Positions 10,405 through 22,400 of a stretch of DNA of 64,000 bases are shown one piece after another (position 1 is the first letter of the stretch; the number at the start of each line of letters is the position of its first letter). Under the pieces are notes generated by a model. That model saw only the letters and a list, made by a program, of their open reading frames with translations, made no database searches and was not told the DNA's origin. Origin of the DNA: Dipylidium caninum. Its lineage: Eukaryota > Platyhelminthes > Cestoda > Cyclophyllidea > Dipylidiidae. The translations under genes and the position numbers were made by a program. The stretch covers positions 496,001 to 560,000 of the forward strand of contig QEYB01000981.1 of NCBI GenBank assembly GCA_017562135.1. The letters are read 5' to 3'.

Positions 10405-13400
10405 ATGGAGGGGGCGTATTCGGAGTCGGACAATTCCGATATTATAATTCCGTCATCGAATTTTGAACCCCCACCTCCGATTAATTGTGTTTTGTCTAAA
10501 GACCCAAATAATTGTATTCTGACTGGTGAAACATTAAGTCAAAAATCATGTGTGAGCAAAAATAAAAATGGGTTTCCAGGTTGAAGCTGTTCTAAACTTT
10601 TGTCCCCCTCCTAGGGCTCGGCATGTCAAACAACTTCGGTGACTTTCACACAACAAGAAGGTAGCTTCTGGTTGTGCGTTCATCCTTAGACTTTGCAGAT
10701 ATACACCTCCCTCCGTCTGCTCAAACGGGTGATTTTTTCAAATTAATTTACTTTTACAGATAGCACCTCACTAGAAAGCTTTTCCGGCGAACTCTCATTC
10801 CAAACGGCACAGTCATCTTTTATGAGGAATGTGAGTAATTTCTCACCATTTTTTTCCTACTCTATCCGATCGATTAATTATGAAGGTTCTTAAAATCCAT
10901 TTCAACATTACAAGGTTTTATTTTTTTGTGTTAGTAAAGAGGATGCTATGCATTTGTCCTAAAATTCTCGTTTTTAGTCTCTGTTAGATCGGCATAATTT
11001 TGTCTCACTCGCAAATTCCGACAGATTGCCCGAAAATGGGGAAAATATCAATTCTAAAATATCGAGCCCAATGAGTTCGGCTAATATACCTTCGTTCACT
11101 TTACGTGCCTCGGTTCCGGGCACGCTATCTGAACGTATGTGTTAACATTCCATCCCACTCAATATTTCAGTTTTTACCTTTGAACTTGTCTCTTATTGAC
11201 GTGTTTGAGATTATATAAATATATTCATCAGTGTTGCTCAATGTGGTTACAATTCCACTCCTCCAGACACCAAGCGCTCATCCGTTATCTTCAAGTCAAT
11301 AGAAAACACGAAGCCCATTTCGTGTTCCGTCGATTCTCTGACTTCAGTCTCAATTGGTGCTGCAACTAGCAATACTCCCTCAAGTCGCACCACTCACTCG
11401 GGTTCTGATTTATTTAAGTCAGACTCTTCGAGTTTTAGCAAGCCTCTTATACCTTTAAGGAATTGGAGGACAACTGTCTCCACATCAACCACAACTGATG
11501 ATCAGGAGTCCTTACCTGTTTTCTCTTACACTCTCTCCCTATCCGTGCTCCGTCATTCGTCCAGAGTGGAAAATTCGGAACATGTGGAATTCAAAATACC
11601 GGATTTCACAAAAACAGTTACTTGGCAGGTTAGAAGAAAAGTCCTCACTTAAACGCTTTAATAGCCCCATTTCTCCATATTTGTGCCTATATCTAAGTAG
11701 CCAGTTTGTCGGAATTATGATTTTAGTCACAAGTGAAAAGACGAGATGAGAACTCTGCAGCTGCTGTCTCTGAAGCAGCTAGAGTGTTGGCTGACTCACT
11801 TGGGGACTGGTTACGAGAACTTATGACTTCGGATAGTGAGGAACCTCATTCCGAATACATCAAGACTCCTGCTACTGTAATCGATAAGGGTGAAATCGCT
11901 TTAAATGCTCGTGTTTCCTCCTCTTCCTCTGAGTATTTTGTTCCTCGAAAAGGCGTGAGCAGCTTTTTCAATTTTTTTAATAGTTTCACCTTATACGCAA
12001 CTGAAATTTTCTATATTGTGACACTTGTAGAACGGATTTCAGAAGATTCTACGAACTGTTAATCAGAAATCTCATGGTTTGTTTACCTCTTGGCAGTTTT
12101 TCCACTATTTTCCTTAATTGATGGCGATTATTGGACGTATTGACACTATTCAGTAGTAACATACTATTATTTCTCTTACCCTGATTTTCACTGTCTTTAC
12201 GCAATATTTTGTTCAATTTGTTTTCTAGAGAATACAAATGAAGCCCTGTCGAATTCCTCGGAACAAATCCCTGACTCAAATCCGTAAGGAGTTTAATTCT
12301 TTCTGGATTCTAGCGTTCATTTTGCGTAATATTTGAGGAGAACTTCATGGCTGCTGTTTGTAGAAATTATGGCATCACTACGTGCTTTTTCTTTCACCTC
12401 TTTTCTAGTGTTTTTCCTGAACTTGAGCCGAAAGTTGTTGCAACAAAACTTTCTATTTCTTCTGAAGATATCAAATCACCTGAAATACTCAAATTCCCAA
12501 TCTCTTCTACTATGCAAAATAAACCTAATGTTTTTTCAGGTAATGAGAAATCAAATGCTTCTGTGCCTTTCAAGCATTGGCTGTACTACAAATCACTGTA
12601 ACAAATCCCTAATCGCTTCAGCCGGAATCAAATCTGTTTTTTAGGCATGTTCATCTACGCAAAGTGGAACTCGAATAGTTTTTTTTACCCCGGTCAAATA
12701 ATCGGATCTTCGGCTGAGGACAGGTATAGTCAGTTTTCAGTTGGACAGTTCTTTGTCACATCTCTTTACTTTTTTTAAATTCTTAGTTTTCTTTTCTTCC
12801 GATTTTCAGATTTCGCATATTATTCGATGACAAATCGAAAGTCACTGTGATGGGCAGGAATGTAATCATGACTGAACTCCTACCTGTCGGAGCAAATGTA
12901 ATCTAGTTGCTTCCTCCTTGGTACCCCACCAGTATTGATCTTATTTTTATTGGGACAATTTTTCTCAAATTTTACAGGTATCTGCCGATATAACGTGCAA
13001 AGACGAATATGAATCTGGGTTCTTGGTATTGGGCCATGTGGTCGGCACCTGTCCACCATCATACATTGTTAAGCGCATTGTGGATGATGAGGCCTACCAG
13101 TAGGTTATGTGAACCACTACCTCTAAATTTACTCTTCCTAGACTAGAGCGGAGACGGGTGGCTATCCATCTAAGCCAAGTCAATTGCCTTCTACTCTCTG
13201 GTCAAATTTCAACAATCAGCAATCGCACAGACACGTCTCTAGTATCTAGTGCCTCAACACCATCCACCCTGCCTACCCCCTCTCCCCACGACTTCGAAGC
13301 GGGCTTCTGCTCGTAGTCGATTATTGAAAGTTTCAATCCTAGATGTAAATATTCGGTAGTGCCTGATTTTCTAGTTCATAAGCAATACAACTGCCGCTGG

Positions 13401-16400
13401 CCAATATTTTAAGAATTTATCACAGATATCTAACGACTGTATTGAATCTGTGCTATAATCTGTTTTAAAGGAGTCTGCGGTGACCTCTACGCGCAGGAAA
13501 CGCGCCTTGACAGAGGTGGGCCGGACCGTAGAGCATGGTGGTCCCACGAGGCGCGTAATTCGGAGGAAGACGGGGCCTCAACAACAACGGAAGGGTGACT
13601 CTTCTGTCACACGCGACCGCACGGGAGCGTTGAGGCAGCAGCGGACCAAGTCGACTCCCAAAGTTCGCTCACATGAACAGAAGTACAAGCGGAAACACAA
13701 CGGTCTCAACCGTAGGGACAGCCAGGTTTGTTCAATTTTGAGCTCGAGAATTTTTGCTAGTATTATCAAAAGGGGACACTGAAACCATCATTAGGACGGG
13801 TTTTCATGAGGTTGCACGTTGCCACTTTGGTTTTGGGTTACACCTATCACATGCAATTCTTCGATTTAGTTGACTGAATATCACTGGTTCTTTATTTAAA
13901 GTTCTGTTTCTTACGCGATATATACCTCCGTAGTTCAATGTGTTCTCTTTGGATTAAACGGGATGGCTGTGTTCTGTAAACAATAGACGGTTGAAGAAGT
14001 TTTATATCCTTTCGGGAAAATTTACAGCGGATTGGCAGAAACAACTTATAGTGTAACATCGTCCGCGCTACTCATTATTTTTTTCGAGATCCTAACTCTT
14101 TGAATGCTCTGGTAAAGTTAATTGTTGTATCTTTAATCTTTGACCGCTTTTTACCGTTTTAGATGTGGTCTATCGGTCGCCGCATAGTTGCTCAGGCATC
14201 ACGTGCCTCAAAACGCTTCAGCAATGCCTCAAAGGATCGCAATAGTGCCTCGTTTAGAACTCTTCGAACCGCTGAAGCCTCCCCAAGCCCTTCCTCTGTA
14301 AAACAGGAAAGTTTCTCTCCCATATTGGCCAATGAGATAGGGTCGCCAACACTGGCTCCCACCGTTGAAGAACAGGAAAAGTCTCCAGTCATCGCTCATT
14401 CACCGGCTGAATCCGATGTAGCAGGAAAAGGTTCGATAATAATTCAAGTCAAAAAAGTTATGTTCGTATAATTTTATGAGCAACTCGACAAACAATTGTT
14501 TTTTATTCCCTGTAGACAAATCCGTGTGTAGTGCGGAGTCAGATGAATTCAAGCGGATTTGTCGTAAATATGGCATCCCCCTACCTCCTCCTGATCTCTT
14601 TTCCCATTGGTGTATCGTCCACACCACAGGTGCTAAGTCAAAAAATTCTGGAAAAATTCGGGTCACGTCTAATGATCCCCAAGCCATTAAACAGAGTAAG
14701 TCATCTGTTTTCCAATCCTGCTAACTTTTTTTTTATACCCAAGGATTACTAAGGCTGAAATTTTTCTTCTAGTTAGCCACTCCTAGCACCAATTCTTGCC
14801 TGCTTTGTAAACTAAATTCGAAGTCAAAATCATTCCGTCGGAGTAAACCTTGATTAGCAAGGTCGCGTTGGAAACAACTAAATTACATGTTATGGCCTAA
14901 CTATGCAATATTTCGCTAGCGCCCTCTTCGTTATTGAGGATAGTTTACTCTTTGTGTAAATTGTTTCTGTCCTTCAAGTGCTTGGACCCCGTTGCCTTAA
15001 GTGAGATGTTATATTCCTAATCTTAATCCTAAGTCCACGATACCACTTCAGAAGCGAGATTAACTGGTCATTATTCAATACGTCACTGGGTGTCATGGTT
15101 ACATACTTGTGTCTGCAGTGAATACATTTTACGCATGTTCCCTTAAAACTGTTATCGTAGTCTCTATATGTGAGAACGCCCACTTCCTACGACTGCTCGT
15201 CACGGCTGGTGGAGGCCAGGACCTGGAAATCATGGAAGCCAATTGCGTCTCTCCCACTGGTCGCCTTGTGACCCTCGGGGGAGTAGACACTCTGTCCAAG
15301 TTGTCAGATCTGCGCATCGCCGTGGTCGCGACTTCAGCGAAACGCACCGTCAAGTTCTTGCAGGGTTTGGCGACTTTGGGTCGAGTGCCTCTAGTACACC
15401 CAGTCTGGCTTATTGACGCCTGTCTCCTCGCTGCTGGTAAGAAGCCACTAGTAACAGCCGCGGAGATTTTCTCGGAAATCACCCAGAATATTGAACCTAT
15501 CGATATACCCCTTGAACTTCTTCGACGATCTGATCGTTCGGTATATGAGCTCCCTAGAGGAGTGGATCGAATTACGAACCTGACGATTTTGCCGTAAGTC
15601 TAGATAAACCCATGTTTCAACTTTAGATTATAATTTGAGTGGCTGATCAGTGATCGCTGAAGGTCTTTAAATGTATCCAAAATGTATTGTTTCGTGGCTT
15701 GGGTTCGGATCATCGCAGTTGACATTAAGGTAGCAAACTGCAAAACTCGCATCTCCCTTGGTGTCGGATTTTTTGAAGTTTTCATTGTAAAACATGGTTA
15801 TAACCAAGCTGAGGTCGGACACAAAACTTGACGACATTTACACCATTTAATTTTAATCCCTTCAGTCATATCGTTCCGGCCTTGTTCATCGAACCTGTCG
15901 TAACGCAACTAGAAACACTAGCATCGCTCGGAGGTTATGCTTCAGCAGGATTAATTGCCATCGTGACGGACGATTACCGGGGTTTCGGTGAAGGTTGGTT
16001 GTCCATCCTACGTCACGCAATGTATACCGAGAGGGAAACTCTTGCGGCCGAGTTACCGTGCATCATCAGGTGCGCCGAAAGTGTGGACAGACTCAGCAAC
16101 TGGTTGACAACAGAAGGAACGTCCAATCGCAATCCAAAGATTGTTTTGGTCGACCAAGAAAGAGTAAAGTTACTCGTTTATCTTTTGCTCTCGGCGATTC
16201 ACAGATGTAGTTTCCAAATAGTGACTGTCATGACAATCAGCCCTAGGAGCTTGTTGATTTCTAGGGACTTTTCTTTTTTAGATTCCGCAGCACATAGTTC
16301 CACAAATCGAATCAATGGGATTCGCGGTTATTAACCAGGAGTTCCTGACTCAATCCCTTATTCATGGGAAATTGCTTGACCTCAAGTATGGAACGATGTG

Positions 16401-16410
16401 GAAGGCGTGA
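10405..16410 (+). CDS. TP53BP1: 53BP1 homologue: tandem Tudor plus tandem BRCT
   Basis: Seventeen exons join in frame to about 1056 residues: 10405-10579, 10760-10830, 10978-11134, 11267-11628, 11727-11954, 12231-12283, 12409-12539, 12645-12723, 12810-12897, 12978-13099, 13142-13241, 13471-13725, 14163-14430, 14516-14695, 15119-15593, 15866-16163, 16282-16410. The first 390 residues are acidic and Ser/Thr rich. The Tudor pair follows (about 393-505: AKWNSNSFFYPG, then ILFDD, then DEYESGFLV), then a basic region (523-607). BRCT1 is at about 760-880 (VPLVHPVWLIDACL) and BRCT2 at about 916-1050, ending with GFAVINQEFLTQSLI. In animals 53BP1 reads H4K20me2 and ubiquitylated H2A at DNA breaks and steers repair to end joining. 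It is much shorter than the human protein (about 1970 residues), mainly in the N-terminal region. The least certain borders are the weak GTATCT donor after 13241 and the start of exon 15. Confidence 0.88.
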
Positions 16411-16467
16411 AAAGAACTATTTTCTTTTACCTTCACGATTTTTCTATGCGTTTAAGTAAATTAACAT

Positions 16468-16473
16468 AATAAA
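16468..16473 (+). terminator. AATAAA polyadenylation signal of the 53BP1 homologue
   Basis: Canonical AATAAA lies 58 bases past the TGA at 16408-16410, in AT-rich DNA. It suggests a 3' UTR of roughly 80 bases. Confidence 0.6.
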
Positions 16474-17273
16474 TTTAATATCTAATCAGACATGTCTATT
16501 TCCTATTTGTTTCCCCTAATAGAAATTGTCATTGAAATATAAGTCGATGTTTGGTTCACAAAATCCTTACATAGGAAATAATTCAACCACATCCTGGAGG
16601 ACAATTGGTGTTCCGAGCCTCTAAATGTACGTATTTTGAATAGCAAGATCAATGCTGTTGGGGTGGCCCTCTGAATTGCACGTCATCCTTTCCAGCCTCA
16701 CCCGCAGACCCCAACCGGGATGGGTCTTGCGGCTTCACGTCATGGATTTCCGGGTCAACGCGTTCTACCAGAGAGGGGTTTGATTGAGGACCAAGAGGAG
16801 GATGATGAAAAAATACGATCTAAAATAGCAAATTTGGGGGCGTGACGTTCACTAAACCCCACCAGGTTAAGACTGGCGGTCTGGTGAGACACCTCGAATC
16901 TATCTGATGATGGGCAAAGTAGAAATTGGACTTAAGACAGCTAAAGGCATACCACTGGGTTAAGTTGGGTCGCCAAAAACGTTTGGCTAGTGGAGCCCCT
17001 CACCTCGTAACTAAGTGGCTAGTAACTTGAGCCTCAAATCTGCTTTTGTAAAAATGGGTTAGACAACTTACGGAGATGGACGCCGTAGTGGCAACGTGAG
17101 CAACAATAATCAGCGCAAGGAATCCAATGGCAAGCTAAAAGGGGCAGGCCGGAATTAAAGTTAAGGTCGAAGTTGCAGTGAACGTTTTCAAAAAAATTCA
17201 GGAAACAGAAATGAATAAGCTCAGTATGAGTCGCTTAATTACGCTGTAATAACGCACTCGTTTCCTTCTCTGT
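16474..17273. other. Convergent intergenic region
   Basis: This lies between the ends of the 53BP1 homologue (+) and the YIPF gene (-). No gene is seen. Around 16700-16775 the minus strand has a loose likeness to a tRNA D-arm and T-arm, possibly an old tRNA-derived SINE, but it folds poorly by eye. Confidence 0.5.
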
Positions 17274-18223
17274 TTAAAAGTAGACAATGCAGTTGATCCA
17301 AGGACGCACAAAGAAAGGAGACAGGCTGCTCCAAGCGACGCCCATTGCAAAAATGAGATGGGAATGCATAGAAGCATCTTAAGAAAAGATCATGATCGTT
17401 AATTTTAGTACATTTCCAGGTGAGACGCATTGCGAGCGTAAATACGGAAAAATAGACGAAATTATACAAACATGCTAAGTATGCCAAACAAGACGAATAA
17501 TTATACATAAAAAAGTGAAGATTGCGGGTTAAAAGAACATTTACAGTGGCGGGGATGAAAGTAACCATTGCGTATCCGTAAATCGCAAGCATCTCGCTGA
17601 ACAGGGAACTGAACGTAAAATCTTGCTCATCACCATCATCTGTCGCAGAACTGGCGTCCCGTCGTCTAAACCAAATCAAGAACGTCAAAAGAGCTGGTGC
17701 TAAGCACCAATAAACGAAGAGGATAGCGGCCGAAATAGTGACTAAAAATAAAGAAGAACTATTAGTTACAGTAAGTAACCAAAATCATGAATAAAGGGGG
17801 AAGTCCATAACTAAAATCTTTCAATTAAATAATAATTACCTCGACTAAAGTTAAATGTGGAGAGAGCAGATGTGTCACTTGATATAATGTACTCATAGAT
17901 GCTTCCAGAAAACGCAATCGAAAAAATCAGGGTTGTAATGACCCAGAAAGGACCATATAGATCAGGCACAGGTCTCAATGAAGCAGAGAGTGAGAACCTC
18001 CTTGAGAAGGGAATAAGTCCACTTAGTAGACGATGGACAACCTTAAATATTAAAGTGTTAGGAAAAATAGGGTGTTGGGGAAATGTACAAAAGAAATCGA
18101 AAGAAGAAAACAAAGAAAATCGCACGCGGCTAATGTTGTGTACCTGGTGCGTATCCACATCAAAATATTTTCGGAAATACTCGAGCGATAAAATCAAAGG
18201 CGGTCTGGACGCGCTCCAGCGCC
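17274..18223 (-). CDS. YIPF1/YIPF2-type Yip1-domain Golgi membrane protein
   Basis: Minus-strand exons are 18223-18144, 18041-17840, 17741-17412 and 17377-17274, with introns of 102, 98 and 34 bp. The second-to-fourth junctions keep frame. The translation has EYFRKYFDVDTHQV followed by PDLYGPFWVITTLIFSIAFSG, which align with the conserved EYYQ.FFDVDT.QV and PDLYGPFWICATLVFAIA stretches of human YIPF1/2. Then come RVTISAAILFVYWCLAPALL and EMLAIYGYAMVTFIPA, matching the later membrane segments. About five membrane spans are expected. YIPF proteins sit in Golgi/ER membranes, bind Rab GTPases and help shape the Golgi. The N-terminal exon is not resolved: an acidic frame beginning MPGGGYVPVPLDPG near 18340 is a candidate but did not join in phase. 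The last 35 residues are poorly conserved. Confidence 0.8.
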
Positions 18224-19455
18224 CTAGTTAAATTATTGGATGAAATCAAAAAGTACCCGAGCGTGGCCTCCAACATCGCCGGGGAGATCAACTTCTTCTA
18301 ACCCTGGGTCCAGAGGAACCGGCACGTAACCACCGCCAGGCATAGCGGATAGGTGAAGGGGTTTGAAATAACCGGCAATTTTTAGCGCATGAATTAAATC
18401 GCGTGAAATAAGATTATAAGACAGCCATGGCCCTATGATCTAAGGATCTGGATAGAGTCTAATGCGGGTTGACGCAGTATTGAACATAACCGACATAATA
18501 TTGGGATCCGCGCGGCACTGGGGTCGAACCATTTCCAAAGACTCCACAAATGATATTGAGCCGCTCATCTTCCTGTCTCTTCGCACTTTTGCAAGAGTGA
18601 GTTCGTATTATAACCAAAATTAATGCTTCTCAGTAAAGAGAACGCTGAGGTGTCGTCTATGCAGCATTAGCTCCCGGTAATGAAATGAGTTTAAGCAAAT
18701 GGAAAACCTAGGTAGTTGGCCCGCACCGCATCACTGAATAAAACTGGGATTAGCTACGCTTAGCGCTAACGGAAAGAAGTAGTGATCACATTATGTGATG
18801 GTAGTATAGGTCGTTCCCAATTGACATTCTCGCTGGGAGCAAGTCGATTGTCCAAGAAGTTGCTTTAATGAACCCTCTTTAATGTCAGCCTAACAGAACT
18901 CACAATGTGCTCTAATGTCTGCGTACAAGCGTTATTCCTACTTGTGAGGAGTTCTCGTGTGTTTGGCAAATTAAGACTTTATACCGTAATTTGTGGCTTG
19001 TAGACCTCGCATGCACTGCACCAGTCGTAAACGTATCGCATTTAGTATGCTCTTACGCAAAAATTGTGTATTTCGTTTATCAGTTAGATGTGCTACAGCT
19101 TGAAGGTAATACCGACAATTTGCAGTCATGAAGTGTATATAGTAATGTAACCCTAATTAATCCTTGTATTGTACTTCTCTCAAAATAATAATCGTATAGC
19201 TAACCAAAAACCAAAATTTTAAACAAGTCCATTGATGTATAATTTGTCCCTTATTTTATACTCTTATTAAATATATGTCTTATGGCTTTAAGCCATTTGA
19301 GATCTTCATTTCTTAAAATGCGTAAAATGGATATTCTCCGAATGAAATCACTACGGTGATTGGCAGGGTTTCGACAAATCACCGTCGTGCTTTTTGACAG
19401 TAGCCTTACTTTTGTTTACAAATTCTACCTGGTATACCTGCCTGCCGCTTTCGAG
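18224..19455. other. Divergent promoter region between YIPF and CIN85-like genes
   Basis: About 1.2 kb between two genes pointing away from each other. It should hold the missing YIPF first exon (candidate near 18250-18345) and both promoters. No TATA box or CpG-rich core stands out. A GGTTCGACCCC-type T-loop lookalike occurs on the minus strand at about 18520, without the rest of a tRNA. Confidence 0.5.
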
Positions 19456-22400
19456 ATGGAGGTCCAGGTTGAATACGACTACACGGCAGAAGAAAGAGAC
19501 GAACTTACTCTCAAACAAGGGGATATTTTAACGAATGTTTCCCAATTTGAGGAAGGATGGTATATCGGTACTCTTAATGGAAGGGAAGGAGTTTTTCCCG
19601 ACAATTTTGTTAGAGTAATTTGGCTTGCCACCTATTTATTGATATTTGGTCTAGATAATTAAACCTGCCCCAGTTCGGAACAACCAGGTGCGTAACGATA
19701 CTACCTCCACCTGCATTTCTGCTCTGCTACCTACTTCCCTTTTCCCACTAAAATTCTCGCTAATTGTTGAGCGTTCCTCCATTTTCGCTTCTGTTGTCAT
19801 GATTGATGAACTTACTAGTTTGCTTTACTATACGACTGGTATTTATCTGTGGCTCATGCACTTTATTTATTTGTCCCATTTTGTGCTTGTATCACAGTGT
19901 CGTTATTATGAACCTTACTAACACCATATACCTGATGTGAATTTGGAAACTACGATTGTTGCCAATTGTTAACAAAGATACAGGTTGGACAGTTTGCATT
20001 ACTACGGGGTATTTGTGCGTCTTAATCTTATTTTCAATGAAATTTTTTTTTTAGCCTGAACATTCGCTTACAGCACTACCTAATTCTCCCACGAAATTGG
20101 GCGGCGATGAATCAGAAAAGGTAAATTGTTTTATCAATATTGGTAGCCGCCTAGCTATCAATTCTAAACATTCCTCAATATCTATCTATTTGTTTAAGTA
20201 TAGAATTACTAATCGTAGTGGCGAGTGGTTTTGCCATTAAATGGATAGTCTAAAACGTTTTATTTTCGGAACGCAAGTATCGGCGGTGCCTTGACAAAAC
20301 ATTTAATCTTAAGAGATAAACGTGGTTAGGATTCCATAAATTTGCTTTTTAGGTAACTAACTGATTGCCACTTTGAATTAAAGTGCAGCTGTGATAATTT
20401 GTGTTTCGGGTTTAAAAGTTTATTAGTAGGAAATTTTTGAGGATATTTCAGTTTTTCCGATGATTTGTTACATTTTAGGTCACAGGAAGCAGCACAAAAC
20501 AAGGTAAGTTTGTGGATCAATTTATATCATTTTTGGTTTATTCACGTCAATGTTTCATCGTGCTATTACCTATTTATCAGGAGGCTATCGCAACCCCACT
20601 GTAAGCTTTGTAAATGTTAAACCACAGTAAAAATCTCCGATGTGCTTTCTCTGGTGTTGTATCGTATTTTTCCATACTGCGAGATAAGCATTATCCAAGT
20701 CTTGGTATTGCTGGCAATTTTTGCTGTCTAGTCGGCGCTCGCATATTTTGCTTTGGGTACTCCTTTCTCGTTTTCATTCATTGTTTTGCTTATCTGCATG
20801 AGTATTTGTCAGTATATAGCTACTTTAGCATGTCCAACAATTTCACACTTCGTTGGCTCAAAATTTTTGACTTTCTCAGCATGCGATACCAAGTGGGACT
20901 TGAAATTTTACTGTCATTTGCCAATTATAATTTACTGTTATTTGCATGTGCAGCGCCTACAAATTTCTCGATTTGTGGTTGTGCTCTGAGTGGCGGTTCA
21001 TTTTTAAGATCGAAGCTCCCTTTTCACTCTTCATTTTGGTCCTTTAGGAGCGCTTCCTTCGTCAGCTCTTTCAGCAATTCCAACACTTATAAGTAGCAAA
21101 CATCAGATTACGTGAAGGTGGTGTATGAGTACACTCCTGCCCAATCGGATGAGTTAAAGTTGGAGGTGAAAGACTTTATTAAAGTGCTAAGTCGAGATCT
21201 GCCTGAGGAAGGTTGGTGGCATGGGCTCAATCTTCGTACTAATAAAACAGGGGTATTTCCCGACAACTTTGTCAAAATGGCTGATCCAAATGATCCTGAT
21301 TTCAAACGTGCCATCGCGGACTACAAGGTACACTTATTTTGGTACATGGACTCTTTCCAAACCATAAGTAAAATAACTTATTTTATGCGTCGTTAAAATC
21401 CACTAAGATATTTAGTATTTCTTCATTTGTTCAGATGAGCACGGGACCATCGACAAATCGACTGCAGAATGGTGGCCTTTCGTCGAGCAAAGCACTTCCA
21501 AGTAACGGCATCGCTGTTAGTCCCACCAATAGCAAACGTGATTCCGGTGCAAACAAAAATGGTAAGTAGTTTTAATCAGTATTTCTTCCAGTGTTTTGAA
21601 TGCAAACAACCTAAAATAGATGCACTATATTGACACTGACCTTGTTTTTACTCAATTTCCATGTTCTACACTTTTATGGAAATGTTTTCATTTATGTTAA
21701 TCTCTGTCGTAATGTTTTAATTAAAATCAGAGGTCATAACTTATGTCTGTGAATTAATGCTCCTCGCACTCTTGATTGCACTGAAGAGGTGCAAATAAAT
21801 TGTGGAATCACACTATTGTACGCATGCAATGTGGGATGTTGAATCTATTCACGACTCTGGACACATTTCTAAAGTTCTTAAAAGTATCTTTTTCATTAGT
21901 CAAGCCTTCTTCTTACTGAACTCTGTATTTCGACGTAGTCATCAGTGGAACTTGGGCCGAAATTATTGCGTATTTTGCCATAAGGTGACTTTTTACGCAT
22001 ATTTGAGGGTCGACTGCACTTTCACCTCAACGACATACTTCAGATTCAAGGAAACGCAATGATCTATCGGACAGCAGTCCTGGAGAAAATGATCGCTTTT
22101 CTAGCAAACAACAGAATAAACGGGCTTTGAGTGTTAGTTCAGCTTTGGTAAGTTGGCTTTGCTCACTGCTTTGCTGTCCTGAAACTTAGAAATTCCTTAA
22201 AAGGTGAATGGCGTTTCAAAATTGTTTTTACTATACGTATAGGTGACGCGAACTGATGGGAGGCCTGCAGGCAAAACGGAATCGTCTCGTTCTGGGAGAG
22301 CCGAATCTGCTGCGCCAAAGGTTAACGGCGCGCCTACATACAATCGTAAAAGCTCTATCTCCAAACCAGACTGTGACACTTCGACTAAAGGAAGTGTCAA

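Noticed and set aside
18500..18560. T-loop-like sequence suggesting a tRNA gene on the minus strand
   Set aside because: No matching acceptor stem, D-arm or anticodon arm could be placed around it.
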